Source: Clostridiales bacterium UBA1763
Lineage (GTDB): Bacteria; Bacillota; Clostridia; Oscillospirales; Oscillospiraceae
NCBI GenBank assembly: GCA_002314685.1
Contig: DCHB01000066.1
Coordinates: 24,313 to 34,414, forward strand
Length of the DNA: 10,102 bases
Reading direction: 5' to 3'
Numbering within the stretch: position 1 is the stretch's first letter; every line of letters begins with the position of its first letter. Below, piece after piece: positions 1 to 6,362 of the stretch. The notes under the pieces are model-generated. The model saw only the letters and a list, made by a program, of their open reading frames with translations, had not been told where the DNA came from and did not search any database. The position numbers and the translations under genes are program-made.

Positions 1-1038
1 GTTGCAATATTCGGCGTAACAGTCGGCTCGCTCGTTGAGTTTGCATTTCTGTTCGTCTATAAGAAGAAAAATTACAAGCTCGAGCCCGTCGCCGAGCCCG
101 ATATACCCGACGCGAGGAAGGATATATTCAAAACACTTATAAGCATAGGCATACCCATAGCCCTCGGATCAATAGTGCTGTCTGTAATAAATCTGCTCGA
201 CTCGGGACTTTGCATGGCAAGACTGCAGAATTCTGCGGGATTGAGCTATTCGGGCGCAAAGGTGCTCTACGGCGTTTACGGCAAGGCGCAGACAATATTC
301 AATGTCCCCGCCGCGTTTATAACACCGCTGACGGTGTCCGTCGTGCCCGCAATCGCGGCAAAGATAGTGCTTGACGATAAAAACGAGGCGGCAAAGATTT
401 CTGAGGACTCTCTGCGAATTGCCATGGTAATGGCACTGCCCATGGGCACGGGGCTTGCGGTTTTGTCAAAGCCCATTATGAATGTCCTTTACCCCAATGC
501 AAATGAGGCGGGCCCCGCACTTTTGTGCATTCTCGGCTTTGCGGCGATATTTGTCTGCCTGTCGCTGATGACAACCGCTGTATTGCAGGCGTCGGGCAAG
601 GAGAGATACACTGCACGCTCAATCATTGCAGGCGGACTCGTTAAAATAAGCGTCAACTGGTTTTTAGTCGGCATCCCCGCCTTAAATATCTACGGCGCAC
701 CAATCGGCACGCTTTGCTGTTACGTTACAATGTGCACTATGAATTTAATATACATATCCCGAAGCTTTGAGAAGGCACCGAAGCTGAAAAATATGTTTGT
801 GCGTCCCGCGCTTGCCTGCCTTATCATGGCTGCAATAGCCTTCGCGGCATATTACACAGCAGACTATGCGCTTAATTTCAGCACAAGAATTGAGACTGCG
901 GCGGGTATGTGCGCGGCAATCGCGGCGGCAATTATTGTATATGTTGCGGCAGTAATAAAGCTTCGCGCAGTCACGGCAGAGGATATGAAGCTTATTCCCA
1001 AGGGCGAAAAGATAGCAAAACTGCTTCATATCACCTGA
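1..1038 (+). CDS. SpoVB/YabM-like MOP-superfamily flippase, 5'-truncated
   Basis: The reading frame is open from the first base of the window to TGA at 1036-1038, so the gene starts upstream and 345 C-terminal residues are seen. The GTG at 175 is only an internal codon. The protein is very hydrophobic, with about nine likely membrane segments (window residues about 1-20, 45-66, 100-122, 140-160, 172-197, 207-227, 230-251, 267-291, 301-322) and a short basic C-terminal tail. The stretch around residues 48-70 (GIPIALGS then NLLDSG), followed by an amphipathic loop and a segment rich in Pro and Thr, is typical of the SpoVB/MurJ branch of polysaccharide flippases, which move lipid-linked wall precursors across the membrane. 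Placement just upstream of HU and RqcP matches YabM of Bacillus/Clostridium. The exact substrate cannot be inferred. A role in sporulation is possible but not shown. Confidence 0.85.
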   Translation, partial: VAIFGVTVGSLVEFAFLFVYKKKNYKLEPVAEPDIPDARKDIFKTLISIGIPIALGSIVLSVINLLDSGLCMARLQNSAGLSYSGAKVLYGVYGKAQTIFNVPAAFITPLTVSVVPAIAAKIVLDDKNEAAKISEDSLRIAMVMALPMGTGLAVLSKPIMNVLYPNANEAGPALLCILGFAAIFVCLSLMTTAVLQASGKERYTARSIIAGGLVKISVNWFLVGIPALNIYGAPIGTLCCYVTMCTMNLIYISRSFEKAPKLKNMFVRPALACLIMAAIAFAAYYTADYALNFSTRIETAAGMCAAIAAAIIVYVAAVIKLRAVTAEDMKLIPKGEKIAKLLHIT

Positions 1039-1084
1039 AAATTAAAAAAAGTGTGAAATTATAAGGCTTTTTTGAAAAAAACAC

Positions 1085-1113
1085 TTGCTAAACAGGGCGA
1101 TTTGTGGTAAATT
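1085..1113 (+). promoter_or_regulatory. Probable promoter of hup (extended -10)
   Basis: TTGCTA at 1085-1090 and TAAATT at 1108-1113 are separated by 17 bases. A TG one base before the -10 (1105-1106) makes it an extended -10 element. Each hexamer matches the sigma-A consensus at 4 of 6 positions. Transcription would begin near 1120 and leave a leader of about 100 bases before the HU start. This is a moderate match by eye; the upstream flippase could also read through. Confidence 0.45.
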
Positions 1114-1153
1114 TTCAATGCGCTAAGACAAAGACAAAGAAATAACAAAGTGC

Positions 1154-1186
1154 ATAACCCCAAGGCGCGAAGCTAAAACGGGTTAT
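1154..1186 (+). other. Inverted repeat in the hup leader
   Basis: ATAACCC (1154-1160) and GGGTTAT (1180-1186) are exact reverse complements with a 19-base loop. They lie in the inferred untranslated leader of hup, 25 bases upstream of the AGGAGG. There is no T-run after it, so it is not a terminator. It could be a leader hairpin or an operator, or chance. Nothing in the sequence decides between these. Confidence 0.25.
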
Positions 1187-1223
1187 ATATAAACTCACGC
1201 ACGAAATATTAGGAGGATTACAC

Positions 1224-1499
1224 ATGAATAAGGCAGAACTTATAAACGCCGTTGCAGAGAAGACCGGCCTTTCCAAGAAGGATTCCGAGAAGGCTGTTAA
1301 TGCAGCATTTGATACTATCGTTGACACCCTCGTCGCAGGCGAGAAGGTCCAGATGGTAGGCTTTGGCGTATTCGATATCAAGGAGCGCGGTGTTCGCATC
1401 GGCCGTAACCCCAAGACCCGCGAGGAGATCGAAATTCCCGCAACAAAGGTTCCTTTCTTCAAGGCAGGCAAGGCTCTTAAGGACGCAGTTGCAAAGTAA
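1224..1499 (+). CDS. hup: HU family DNA-binding protein
   Basis: This 91-residue protein has the full length and plan of bacterial HU: an N-terminal helical part beginning MNKAELI, the GFGVF turn at about residues 46-50, and the beta-arm signature RIGRNPKT (58-65) followed by an IPA element that continues to the C-terminal helix with PFFKAGKAL. HU dimers bind and bend DNA without strong sequence preference, compacting the nucleoid and aiding replication, repair and transcription. The start is set by a perfect AGGAGG at 1211-1216, seven bases from the ATG, so strong translation is expected. A strong terminator begins 11 bases after the stop. The gene sits between the flippase and RqcP genes, as in many Firmicutes, although the mazG gene often found just upstream of hup is absent. 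Confidence 0.97.
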   Translation: MNKAELINAVAEKTGLSKKDSEKAVNAAFDTIVDTLVAGEKVQMVGFGVFDIKERGVRIGRNPKTREEIEIPATKVPFFKAGKALKDAVAK

Positions 1500-1510
1500 G
1501 TATTAAAATT

Positions 1511-1545
1511 ACAGCCGACAATGCTTGCATTGTCGGCTGTTTTTT
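1511..1545 (+). terminator. Intrinsic terminator after hup, upstream of rqcP
   Basis: ACAGCCGACAATG (1511-1523) and CATTGTCGGCTGT (1528-1540) are perfect 13-base arms around a CTTG loop, followed by five T (1541-1545). The stem is strong and GC-rich, so it should end most transcripts from the hup promoter. The rqcP ribosome binding site begins only two bases later, so rqcP lies behind the terminator with no room for its own promoter between them. Confidence 0.93.
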
Positions 1546-1557
1546 GTGAGGTTAATT

Positions 1558-1800
1558 ATGAGACTTGATAAGTATTTGAAGGTATCGCGCCTTATTAAGC
1601 GCAGAACGGTTGCAAACGATGCCTGCGACGGTGAGCGAGTCAGCGTAAACGGCAGACAGGTCAAGGCAAGCTATCAGGTTAAGGTAGGCGATATAATAGA
1701 AATCGCCTTCGGACAGCGCACACTCAAGGTCGAGGTGCTTCAGGTCTGCGAGACCGTCAAAAAGGACGATGCCCCCGCAATGTATAGGGAAATAGAGTGA
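1558..1800 (+). CDS. rqcP: RqcP/YabO S4-domain ribosome quality-control factor
   Basis: An 80-residue protein made almost entirely of one S4 RNA-binding domain: MRLDKYLKVSRLIKRR at the N-terminus, then RVSVNG (27-32), KASYQVKVGD (36-45) and an FGQ turn. This layout is that of YabO, now RqcP, in Bacillus, a Hsp15 relative. In that system RqcP binds split 50S subunits carrying peptidyl-tRNA and works with RqcH and tRNA-Ala to add C-terminal alanine tails that mark stalled peptides for degradation. The frame is open from 1525, but the ATG at 1558 is the start: GAGG at 1548-1551 lies six bases away and the family begins MRLDK. Its leader is the tail of the hup terminator, so expression probably depends on read-through. 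The yabP and yabQ genes that usually follow are not present. Confidence 0.93.
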   Translation: MRLDKYLKVSRLIKRRTVANDACDGERVSVNGRQVKASYQVKVGDIIEIAFGQRTLKVEVLQVCETVKKDDAPAMYREIE

Positions 1801-1801
1801 A

Positions 1802-1830
1802 AAAACGCTGATGCGGTGCATCAGCGTTTT
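1802..1830. terminator. Bidirectional terminator between rqcP and the P-loop gene
   Basis: AAAACGCTGATGC (1802-1814) and GCATCAGCGTTTT (1818-1830) form a perfect 13-base stem with a GGT loop. The A/T ends give a T-run on both strands. It starts two bases after the rqcP stop and ends six bases before the stop of the convergent gene, so it probably ends transcription from both sides. Confidence 0.9.
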
Positions 1831-1836
1831 AAGCTT

Positions 1837-2250
1837 TTATATAATATATTTTTTAACGTCCTCGCTGACGGAATCGGGGTCAACGGTGACACTGATAACA
1901 AATTCAATATTTTCCTTTACGGAGAAATCATCAAGCCACTTGAGGAATTTTGAAAACTCCTCGGGGTTTTTGTCGCTGACTATTTTGTAGAAGTTATCGA
2001 CAAAAACATGGGTTATGTCGTAGTTGCCTGAGTGCAGACCGCAAATAAAGCCTCTTATAAACTCGTATGAGCCTATGCTGTAAGAGCCTGCCTCAATAAG
2101 TCGAGCCTGATACGGAATATCAAAGGTGAGCTTTTTCTCCTTCTCGATGCAGACAACGTCGCCGTTTTCCTGAGCAACAGCCTCACGCACGAGCTCAACG
2201 AGGCGCTTTGTCTTACCTGAACCCTTCAGACCCATAATCAACTTAACCAT
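1837..2250 (-). CDS. Small P-loop NTPase of unknown function
   Basis: A 137-residue protein with a clear Walker A motif, GLKGSGKT (residues 7-14), directly after the N-terminal strand VKLIM, and a Walker B-like strand, THVFVDNF, with the aspartate at residue 85. The middle is a mixed alpha/beta region and the C-terminal strand reads FVISVTVD. No membrane segment, signal peptide or extra domain is seen, so it looks like a minimal cytosolic ATPase or kinase core. Similar short clostridial proteins, from memory, are often labelled 'ATP-binding' or 'twitching motility PilT', but nothing here resembles a full PilT. The start is ATG 2250: the AAGGAG at 2260-2265 touches the in-frame ATG at 2257-2259 with no spacer but is nine bases from 2250. 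Function unknown. Confidence 0.85.
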   Translation of the reverse strand: MVKLIMGLKGSGKTKRLVELVREAVAQENGDVVCIEKEKKLTFDIPYQARLIEAGSYSIGSYEFIRGFICGLHSGNYDITHVFVDNFYKIVSDKNPEEFSKFLKWLDDFSVKENIEFVISVTVDPDSVSEDVKKYII

Positions 2251-2259
2251 TTTGACCAT

Positions 2260-2265
2260 CTCCTT
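2260..2265 (-). promoter_or_regulatory. RBS choosing the start of the P-loop gene
   Basis: AAGGAG on the minus strand abuts an upstream in-frame ATG (2259-2257) with zero spacing, and is nine bases from the next ATG (2250-2248). Only the second spacing is workable for initiation, so the protein is taken as 137 rather than 140 residues. Confidence 0.75.
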
Positions 2266-2285
2266 ACATATATTCTAATGGTTTT

Positions 2286-2315
2286 ATTGTAATTAAAGCT
2301 TAACATCTTTCCCAA
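2286..2315 (-). promoter_or_regulatory. Possible promoter of the P-loop gene
   Basis: On the minus strand TTGGGA (2315-2310) is followed after 18 bases by TACAAT (2291-2286), matching the sigma-A hexamers at 4/6 and 5/6. The start would fall near 2279, giving a leader of about 28 bases. It lies downstream of the pgi terminator, so the gene would be its own transcription unit. Confidence 0.4.
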
Positions 2316-2340
2316 AATAAAGCAAGATTAAAAGTGTAAA

Positions 2341-2374
2341 TAAAAAAATAACAAGCCGTAGTTAAACGGCTTGT
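2341..2374 (-). terminator. Intrinsic terminator of pgi
   Basis: Read on the minus strand, ACAAGCCGT (2374-2366) and ACGGCTTGT (2359-2351) form a 9-base stem with a 6-base loop, followed by a T-rich run (complement of 2350-2341, with seven T in a row). It begins four bases after the pgi stop codon. Confidence 0.88.
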
Positions 2375-2378
2375 ATTT

Positions 2379-3650
2379 TTACTCGGGCTTGCCGAGCATT
2401 TTGAACATATTTTTCTTGTATGCCTCAACTCCGGGCTGGTCGAAGGGATTTACGCCCGACATATAGCCCGATATTGCGCAGGCAAGCTCAAAGAAGCAAA
2501 CGAGGCTTGCAAAGCCCGCCTCATCTCTCGAGGGCACGGTGACGACAATATTCGGCACACCGCCCGCAATGTGTGCGGATTTGACCGCCTCGGATGCGGT
2601 GAGGCAAATATCGCTGAGATTTTTTCCTGCGAGATAGTTAAGCCCGTCGGCGTCGCCCATCTCAAAGGGCACGGAAAAATCTCTGCGGGGCTTTTCAAAG
2701 CGGACAATGGTCTCAATGAGTGTTCTCGGCCCGTCCTGAATGTACTGTCCCATGGAGTGCAGGTCGGCTGTAAACTCAACGGAGGCGGGGAAGATGCCTA
2801 TGCCGTTTTTGCCCTCACTCTCGCCGTAAAGCTGTTTCCACCACTCCGCCATGAAACGGAAGCTCGGCTCGTAACAGCCTAAAATCTCAATACCTCTGCC
2901 GTTGTGATACAGATACTGTCTTGCCGCGGCATACTGCCATGCGGGGTTTTCGGGTGAACGCAGGTCAAGTGCCTCAAGCTCGGCAATAGCGGTGTTGATT
3001 ACGGTCTTTACATCGATGCCCGCAACTGCCATGGGCAGAAGTCCGACAGCGGACAGCACGCTGAATCTGCCGCCTACATCGTCGGGAACAACGAAGCACT
3101 CCCAGCCCTCTGCATCCGCGAGGGATTTAAGCACGCCCTTTTTAGCGTCGGTTGTTGCAAAAATGTGCTTTTTAGCCGCCGCGCCGTACTTCTCCTTGAG
3201 AATTTTACGGAAAATGCGGAAGGATACTGCGGGCTCAAGCGTAGTGCCCGACTTTGAAATTACGTTAACATCAAAATCGTCGTCACCGAGCTGCTCAAGC
3301 ATATCGTTGAGCGCGTCGGGCGACAGTCCGTTGCCCACAAAGAATATTTTGGGGTCGTCGGCTGAGGGAATGGGACGCAGAAGCTCAATAGCACCTCTTG
3401 CACCGAGGTACGAGCCGCCTATGCCGATAACGACAAGCGCCTTTGAGCGTGAGCGAATTTTCGCCGCGGCATTGAGTATGCCTTTAAGCTCGGTCTCCTT
3501 GATGCGCTTGGGAAGCTCAAGCCATCCCGTGAAATCACTGCCCGCGCCGCTTTTGTCGGCAAGCGTTCTGTGCGCCTGCGCGGCGGCGGCAAAGTCAAGC
3601 TCTGCGGCATCAAAGAATGTAGCTGTTCCTGATAAATCAACCTTAACCAT
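2379..3650 (-). CDS. pgi: Glucose-6-phosphate isomerase
   Basis: This 423-residue protein interconverts glucose 6-phosphate and fructose 6-phosphate in the cytosol (glycolysis/gluconeogenesis). It has two SIS sugar-phosphate folds: GIGGSYLGA (about 76-84) and the phosphate-binding SGTT (134-137). The first family signature is seen as DDVGGRFSVLS (about 190-200) and the second as NPFDQPGVEAYK, ending at Lys412. Likely catalytic residues are the Glu of ESEGK (about 277), the His of HSMGQ (298) and Lys412. The length is slightly short of the roughly 450 residues of Bacillus Pgi. The longer frame to 3668 would need a TTG with no binding site, whereas ATG 3650 has GGAGA six bases upstream. It has its own promoter and terminator, so it is probably monocistronic. 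Confidence 0.97.
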   Translation of the reverse strand: MVKVDLSGTATFFDAAELDFAAAAQAHRTLADKSGAGSDFTGWLELPKRIKETELKGILNAAAKIRSRSKALVVIGIGGSYLGARGAIELLRPIPSADDPKIFFVGNGLSPDALNDMLEQLGDDDFDVNVISKSGTTLEPAVSFRIFRKILKEKYGAAAKKHIFATTDAKKGVLKSLADAEGWECFVVPDDVGGRFSVLSAVGLLPMAVAGIDVKTVINTAIAELEALDLRSPENPAWQYAAARQYLYHNGRGIEILGCYEPSFRFMAEWWKQLYGESEGKNGIGIFPASVEFTADLHSMGQYIQDGPRTLIETIVRFEKPRRDFSVPFEMGDADGLNYLAGKNLSDICLTASEAVKSAHIAGGVPNIVVTVPSRDEAGFASLVCFFELACAISGYMSGVNPFDQPGVEAYKKNMFKMLGKPE

Positions 3651-3682
3651 AATTGTCTCCGAGTACAATAAAATTTCAATCT

Positions 3683-3710
3683 ATTATACACCAAATGAAT
3701 AAAAATGCAA
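3683..3710 (-). promoter_or_regulatory. Probable promoter of pgi
   Basis: A perfect TATAAT on the minus strand (3688-3683) is preceded at 16 bases by TTGCAT (3710-3705). The -35 is weak (3/6) but the -10 is consensus. The transcript would start near 3676, about 25 bases before the pgi ATG. Read-through from the carboxypeptidase gene is also possible, since I see no good terminator between the two. Confidence 0.55.
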
Positions 3711-3778
3711 GCTATTTGTACTTAGGTGGTGAATTGCAACCTAAAACATAGACGCTTTCGACGCAAATGTGGGGAATA

Positions 3779-4924
3779 TCACCGTGTTCCCGCATAGCTT
3801 GACAGTAATTGCGTGAATATCTGAAGAAGCCCTGCGCGTTCAACGGCATTTGCCGAGACAAGCGGAATTTCCTTAAACACAGCCCCGTCAATGCTCACAG
3901 TCACAGTCCCGAGTCTTTGTCCCTCTGAAACGGGAGCCGTCACACTGTCGCAAAGCCTGACGGCATAGCTTATATCCTTGGATGTGTTCTTTTCAATAAG
4001 CGCGTATTCCTCGCCGCTGTAAACGGGCTGAACACTGTCAGCCGCGCCGAGCCTGACGGCAACGGGAGGCAGTACCTCGTCGGAGCGCAAAGAACACAGC
4101 TTATAGTTTGCAAAGCCGTAGTTTAACAGCGTCATGGCGTCACTGTTTCTCGATTTAATCGACTCTGAGTTCATGATAACGGCAATGTATTCAACGCCGT
4201 CGCGCTCAGCCGTAGCCGAAAGGCAGTACATCGCCTTGCTTGTGTAGCCCGTTTTTAGCCCCGTACAGCCGTCGTAAAACGAAACGAGCTTGTTAGTGTT
4301 TGAAAGCCCGAATTTACCGCCCCGAATGGAATCCATCCATATTGTCGAATAATTCTTTATAAGCTCGTGCTTAATAAGCTCGCGGCTTATTAGTGCAAGG
4401 TCGTAACAGCTTGTGTAGTGCTCATCGTCCTCAAAAAGCCCCGTGCAGTTGCAGAAATTAGTATCCTTACAGCCGAGCTCGGCGGCACGCTCATTCATAC
4501 GCCTCACAAAGGCCTGCTCTGAGCCGCACAAAAACTCGCTCATGGCAACGGCACAGTCGTTAGCCGATACAACCGTAATGCACTTTAGCATCTCGTCAAC
4601 GCTCATTTTTTCGCCCTGCTCGAGATATACACAGCTTCCGCCGAAGGAGGCGGCACGCTCCGAAGCGGTAACGGTGTCTTCAAGAGCTATATCGCCGCGC
4701 TCGATAGCCTCAACGATTAAAAGCATTGTCATAACCTTCGTCACCGATGCGGGCGGACGCATTTCGTGCGCATTTTTCTCGTAAATAACCTCGCCCGTCT
4801 CCTTTTCCATGAGAATAGCGCAGGGCGCCTCAATTTCAATCGCGTCATCGCACAGCGTCTCAACAGCATAAGCGCTTGAGGCAAGACTCAATACGGCAAG
4901 CGCGGTACAGATAAGTTTTTTCAT
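3779..4924 (-). CDS. Secreted D-alanyl-D-alanine carboxypeptidase (class A low-mass PBP)
   Basis: This 381-residue precursor starts with a classic signal peptide: MKK, a hydrophobic core of about 12 residues, and a likely cut after SSAYA (about residue 20). The mature part has all three penicillin-binding motifs in order: SVTK with Ser60 and Lys63, SAN (120-122), and KTG (224-226). The enzyme (DacF/PBP5 family, peptidase S11) removes the last D-Ala from peptidoglycan stem peptides outside the membrane, limiting cross-linking. Residues after about 270 form the usual beta-rich C-terminal domain, and the amphipathic end (about 360-381) could sit against the membrane. ATG 4924 is preferred over ATG 4930: GGAGG is seven bases from the former but only one from the latter, and signal peptides usually begin MKK. 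Vegetative (dacA-like) or sporulation (dacF-like) use cannot be told from sequence. Confidence 0.95.
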   Translation of the reverse strand: MKKLICTALAVLSLASSAYAVETLCDDAIEIEAPCAILMEKETGEVIYEKNAHEMRPPASVTKVMTMLLIVEAIERGDIALEDTVTASERAASFGGSCVYLEQGEKMSVDEMLKCITVVSANDCAVAMSEFLCGSEQAFVRRMNERAAELGCKDTNFCNCTGLFEDDEHYTSCYDLALISRELIKHELIKNYSTIWMDSIRGGKFGLSNTNKLVSFYDGCTGLKTGYTSKAMYCLSATAERDGVEYIAVIMNSESIKSRNSDAMTLLNYGFANYKLCSLRSDEVLPPVAVRLGAADSVQPVYSGEEYALIEKNTSKDISYAVRLCDSVTAPVSEGQRLGTVTVSIDGAVFKEIPLVSANAVERAGLLQIFTQLLSSYAGTR

Positions 4925-5164
4925 GTCCATCCCTCCGTGAAAAGCCTATGCGCAGAACGGAAAAAACAGACCGCACAGCCCTCGACAGAGGTTGCAAAAA
5001 TTATGCTTTATTCGACAAAATATGAATGCTTGCAATAATACTGCCGCGATACATATTGTTGATTTATCAAGCATTTTCAACATTATCAACAAGTTTTTCC
5101 ACAAAAGAAAAATCAAAAATATTCACAATCAGTTTACATAACATAAAAGTCAAACGAGAATTAT
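4925..5164. promoter_or_regulatory. AT-rich gap with DnaA-box-like and phased repeats
   Basis: No coding region is supported here. The core 5050-5130 is AT-rich and has three near matches to the DnaA box TTATCCACA, all on the + strand: TTATCAACA (5083-5091, one mismatch), TTTTCCACA (5095-5103, one mismatch) and ATATTCACA (5119-5127, two mismatches). Their starts are 12 and 24 bases apart. It also has a dyad, TTGATTTATCAA (5059-5070), a wider inverted repeat TTGTTGAT/ATCAACAA (5056-5063, 5085-5092), and CAA triplets at 9-10 base steps (5068, 5078, 5087). Somewhere in the gap the leftward carboxypeptidase gene should have its promoter, but I found only weak candidates. The function is unresolved. 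Confidence 0.35.
4932..4936 (-). promoter_or_regulatory. RBS choosing the start of the carboxypeptidase gene
   Basis: GGAGG on the minus strand lies one base from an in-frame ATG at 4930 and seven bases from ATG 4924. Spacing favours 4924, which also gives a normal signal peptide start. Confidence 0.75.
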
Positions 5165-5189
5165 CCCCGCACTGCATTGCAATGCGGGG
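5165..5189 (-). terminator. Probable terminator of the cysteine desulfurase gene
   Basis: CCCCGCACTGC (5165-5175) and GCAATGCGGGG (5179-5189) pair over 11 bases with a single G-T wobble and a 3-base loop. The hairpin is seven bases past the stop codon at 5196. The downstream T content on the minus strand is poor (ATAATTCTCGTTT), so it may be a leaky terminator or a 3'-end stabilising stem. Confidence 0.6.
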
Positions 5190-5195
5190 GAAAAT

Positions 5196-6326
5196 TTATC
5201 TGTGTGCAAGCCTGTCGTGTGCGGATTTGAGTGCGCGGCAAAGCTTAACTATTTCCTCTTCTGTCGTGTAGCGGGAAAAGCTTATTCTTATAGCTCCGTC
5301 AATGACGGGGGCTTGAAGCCCCATTGCCTCAAGCACGTGACTTCTGCCGCCCTTTTTGCAGGCTGAGCTTCGGGAAACATACACCCCGTCAGCCTCAAGA
5401 CAGTTCATCAAAACCTCGCTTCGCCAGCCGGGGAGGGATACGCTCAGAATATGCGGTGCGCCTCCGCCTATAATTATTGCCTCGGGAATTTCAGCCGCAA
5501 TTCCGTCAACAGCCATTTGTCTGAGCCTTGCCATGTGCTCGCGGCTTTCACCGAGCTTTGCTTTTGCAAGCTCGCACGCCTCACCGAAGGCGGCAATCTG
5601 CGGCACGGACTCGGTGCCCGCCCTCATGCCCGCTTCCTGCGCGCCGCCTCTTATATAGGGCTTGATTTTCACCCCGCTTTTGATATACAATGCGCCTATG
5701 CCCTTAGGTGCGTGAATTTTGTGACCGCTGACGGTAATCATGTCCGCACCGAGCTTTTTTGCGCTGAAGGGAAGCTTCATAAAGCCCTGCACCGCATCGG
5801 TGTGCAAAAGAGCCTGAGATTTTTCTGCCTTGAGAAGCCTTGCAATAGCGGCAATATCCGTAACGGCACCCGTTTCGTTATTTACCATCATGAGACTGAC
5901 GAGCACGGTATCGGGACGAAGCGCATTTTTCACAGCCTCAACGCTGATTGAGCCGTCCTTTTCGGGCTTGAGCATTGTAACATCAAAGCCGCGCTTTTCA
6001 AGCTCGTACATGCTTTTTCTGACGGCGTCGTGCTCAACCTCGGAGCTTATAACGTGCAGACCTCTGTGCTTCATGCTCTCTGCACCGTTGAGTATAGCCC
6101 AGTTATCGCCCTCCGAGCCGCAGGAGGTAAAATAGACCTCATTAGGCGTGCAGTCGAGTGCCTTTGCCAACTGCTTGCGAGCCTTATCCACGACGGACTT
6201 TGCCTCGCGCCCCTTCGTGTGCGTTGAGCTCGGGTTGCCGTATAGCTCCGTCATGGCTTTATATGCTATATCCGCCGCCTCGGTACAAACGCGTGTTGTT
6301 GCGGCGTTATCAAGATAAACTTCCAT
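5196..6326 (-). CDS. Cysteine desulfurase, NifS/IscS family
   Basis: This 376-residue protein is a fold-type I PLP enzyme that takes sulfur from L-cysteine, leaving alanine, and passes it as a persulfide to Fe-S cluster scaffolds or tRNA-thiolating enzymes. It begins YLDNAATT (4-11), as expected for the family, then GNPSSTH (30-36), the PLP-contacting EVEHD (96-100), NNETG (149-153), HTDAVQG (175-181), the Schiff-base Lys203 in SGHKIHAPKG, and the GGAQEAGMRAGT stretch (228-239). The sulfur-carrying cysteine is probably Cys323 in SSACKKG. The frame stays open to 6449, but ATG 6326 is the start: AAGGAG is six bases upstream and the family motif follows at once. Its likely promoter lies inside the divergent mtaB gene. 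No scaffold or thiI gene is adjacent, so the sulfur acceptor is not shown by context. Confidence 0.95.
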   Translation of the reverse strand: MEVYLDNAATTRVCTEAADIAYKAMTELYGNPSSTHTKGREAKSVVDKARKQLAKALDCTPNEVYFTSCGSEGDNWAILNGAESMKHRGLHVISSEVEHDAVRKSMYELEKRGFDVTMLKPEKDGSISVEAVKNALRPDTVLVSLMMVNNETGAVTDIAAIARLLKAEKSQALLHTDAVQGFMKLPFSAKKLGADMITVSGHKIHAPKGIGALYIKSGVKIKPYIRGGAQEAGMRAGTESVPQIAAFGEACELAKAKLGESREHMARLRQMAVDGIAAEIPEAIIIGGGAPHILSVSLPGWRSEVLMNCLEADGVYVSRSSACKKGGRSHVLEAMGLQAPVIDGAIRISFSRYTTEEEIVKLCRALKSAHDRLAHR

Positions 6327-6332
6327 ATCAAA

Positions 6333-6338
6333 CTCCTT
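6333..6338 (-). promoter_or_regulatory. RBS of the cysteine desulfurase gene
   Basis: AAGGAG on the minus strand, six bases from ATG 6326. It settles the start well inside the longer open frame and lies in the 36-base gap shared with mtaB. Confidence 0.85.
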
Positions 6339-6351
6339 AAAATGCAGAAAT

Positions 6352-6355
6352 GGAG
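6352..6355 (+). promoter_or_regulatory. RBS choosing the GTG start of mtaB
   Basis: GGAG lies seven bases upstream of GTG 6363. The alternative in-frame ATG at 6342 is upstream of this site and has no binding site of its own. Confidence 0.7.
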
Positions 6356-6362
6356 AAAAACC

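Noticed and set aside
1044..1073. AAAAAAG...CTTTTTT pairing after the flippase stop as a terminator
   Set aside because: The stem would be almost only A-T pairs with a 15-base loop and no following T-run beyond the stem. It is too weak to call.
2992..3702. 236-residue open frame antisense to pgi
   Set aside because: It lies wholly across the strongly supported pgi gene and its leader, is very rich in Ser, Ala and Pro, and has no domain or binding site. It is a codon-bias shadow.
3722..3744. TTAGGT/ACCTAA inverted repeat between the carboxypeptidase and pgi genes
   Set aside because: Only six pairs with an 11-base loop and no T-run on the minus strand, so it is not a credible terminator. A protein-binding site cannot be excluded but has no support.
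5050..5165. Chromosomal origin of replication
   Set aside because: The DnaA-like sites are few and imperfect, and no origin-linked genes are present on either side.
6342..6362. Upstream ATG of mtaB giving seven more residues
   Set aside because: It has no ribosome binding site, and the extra residues are not expected before the TFGCKVNQYE motif. GTG 6363 with GGAG at proper spacing is better.
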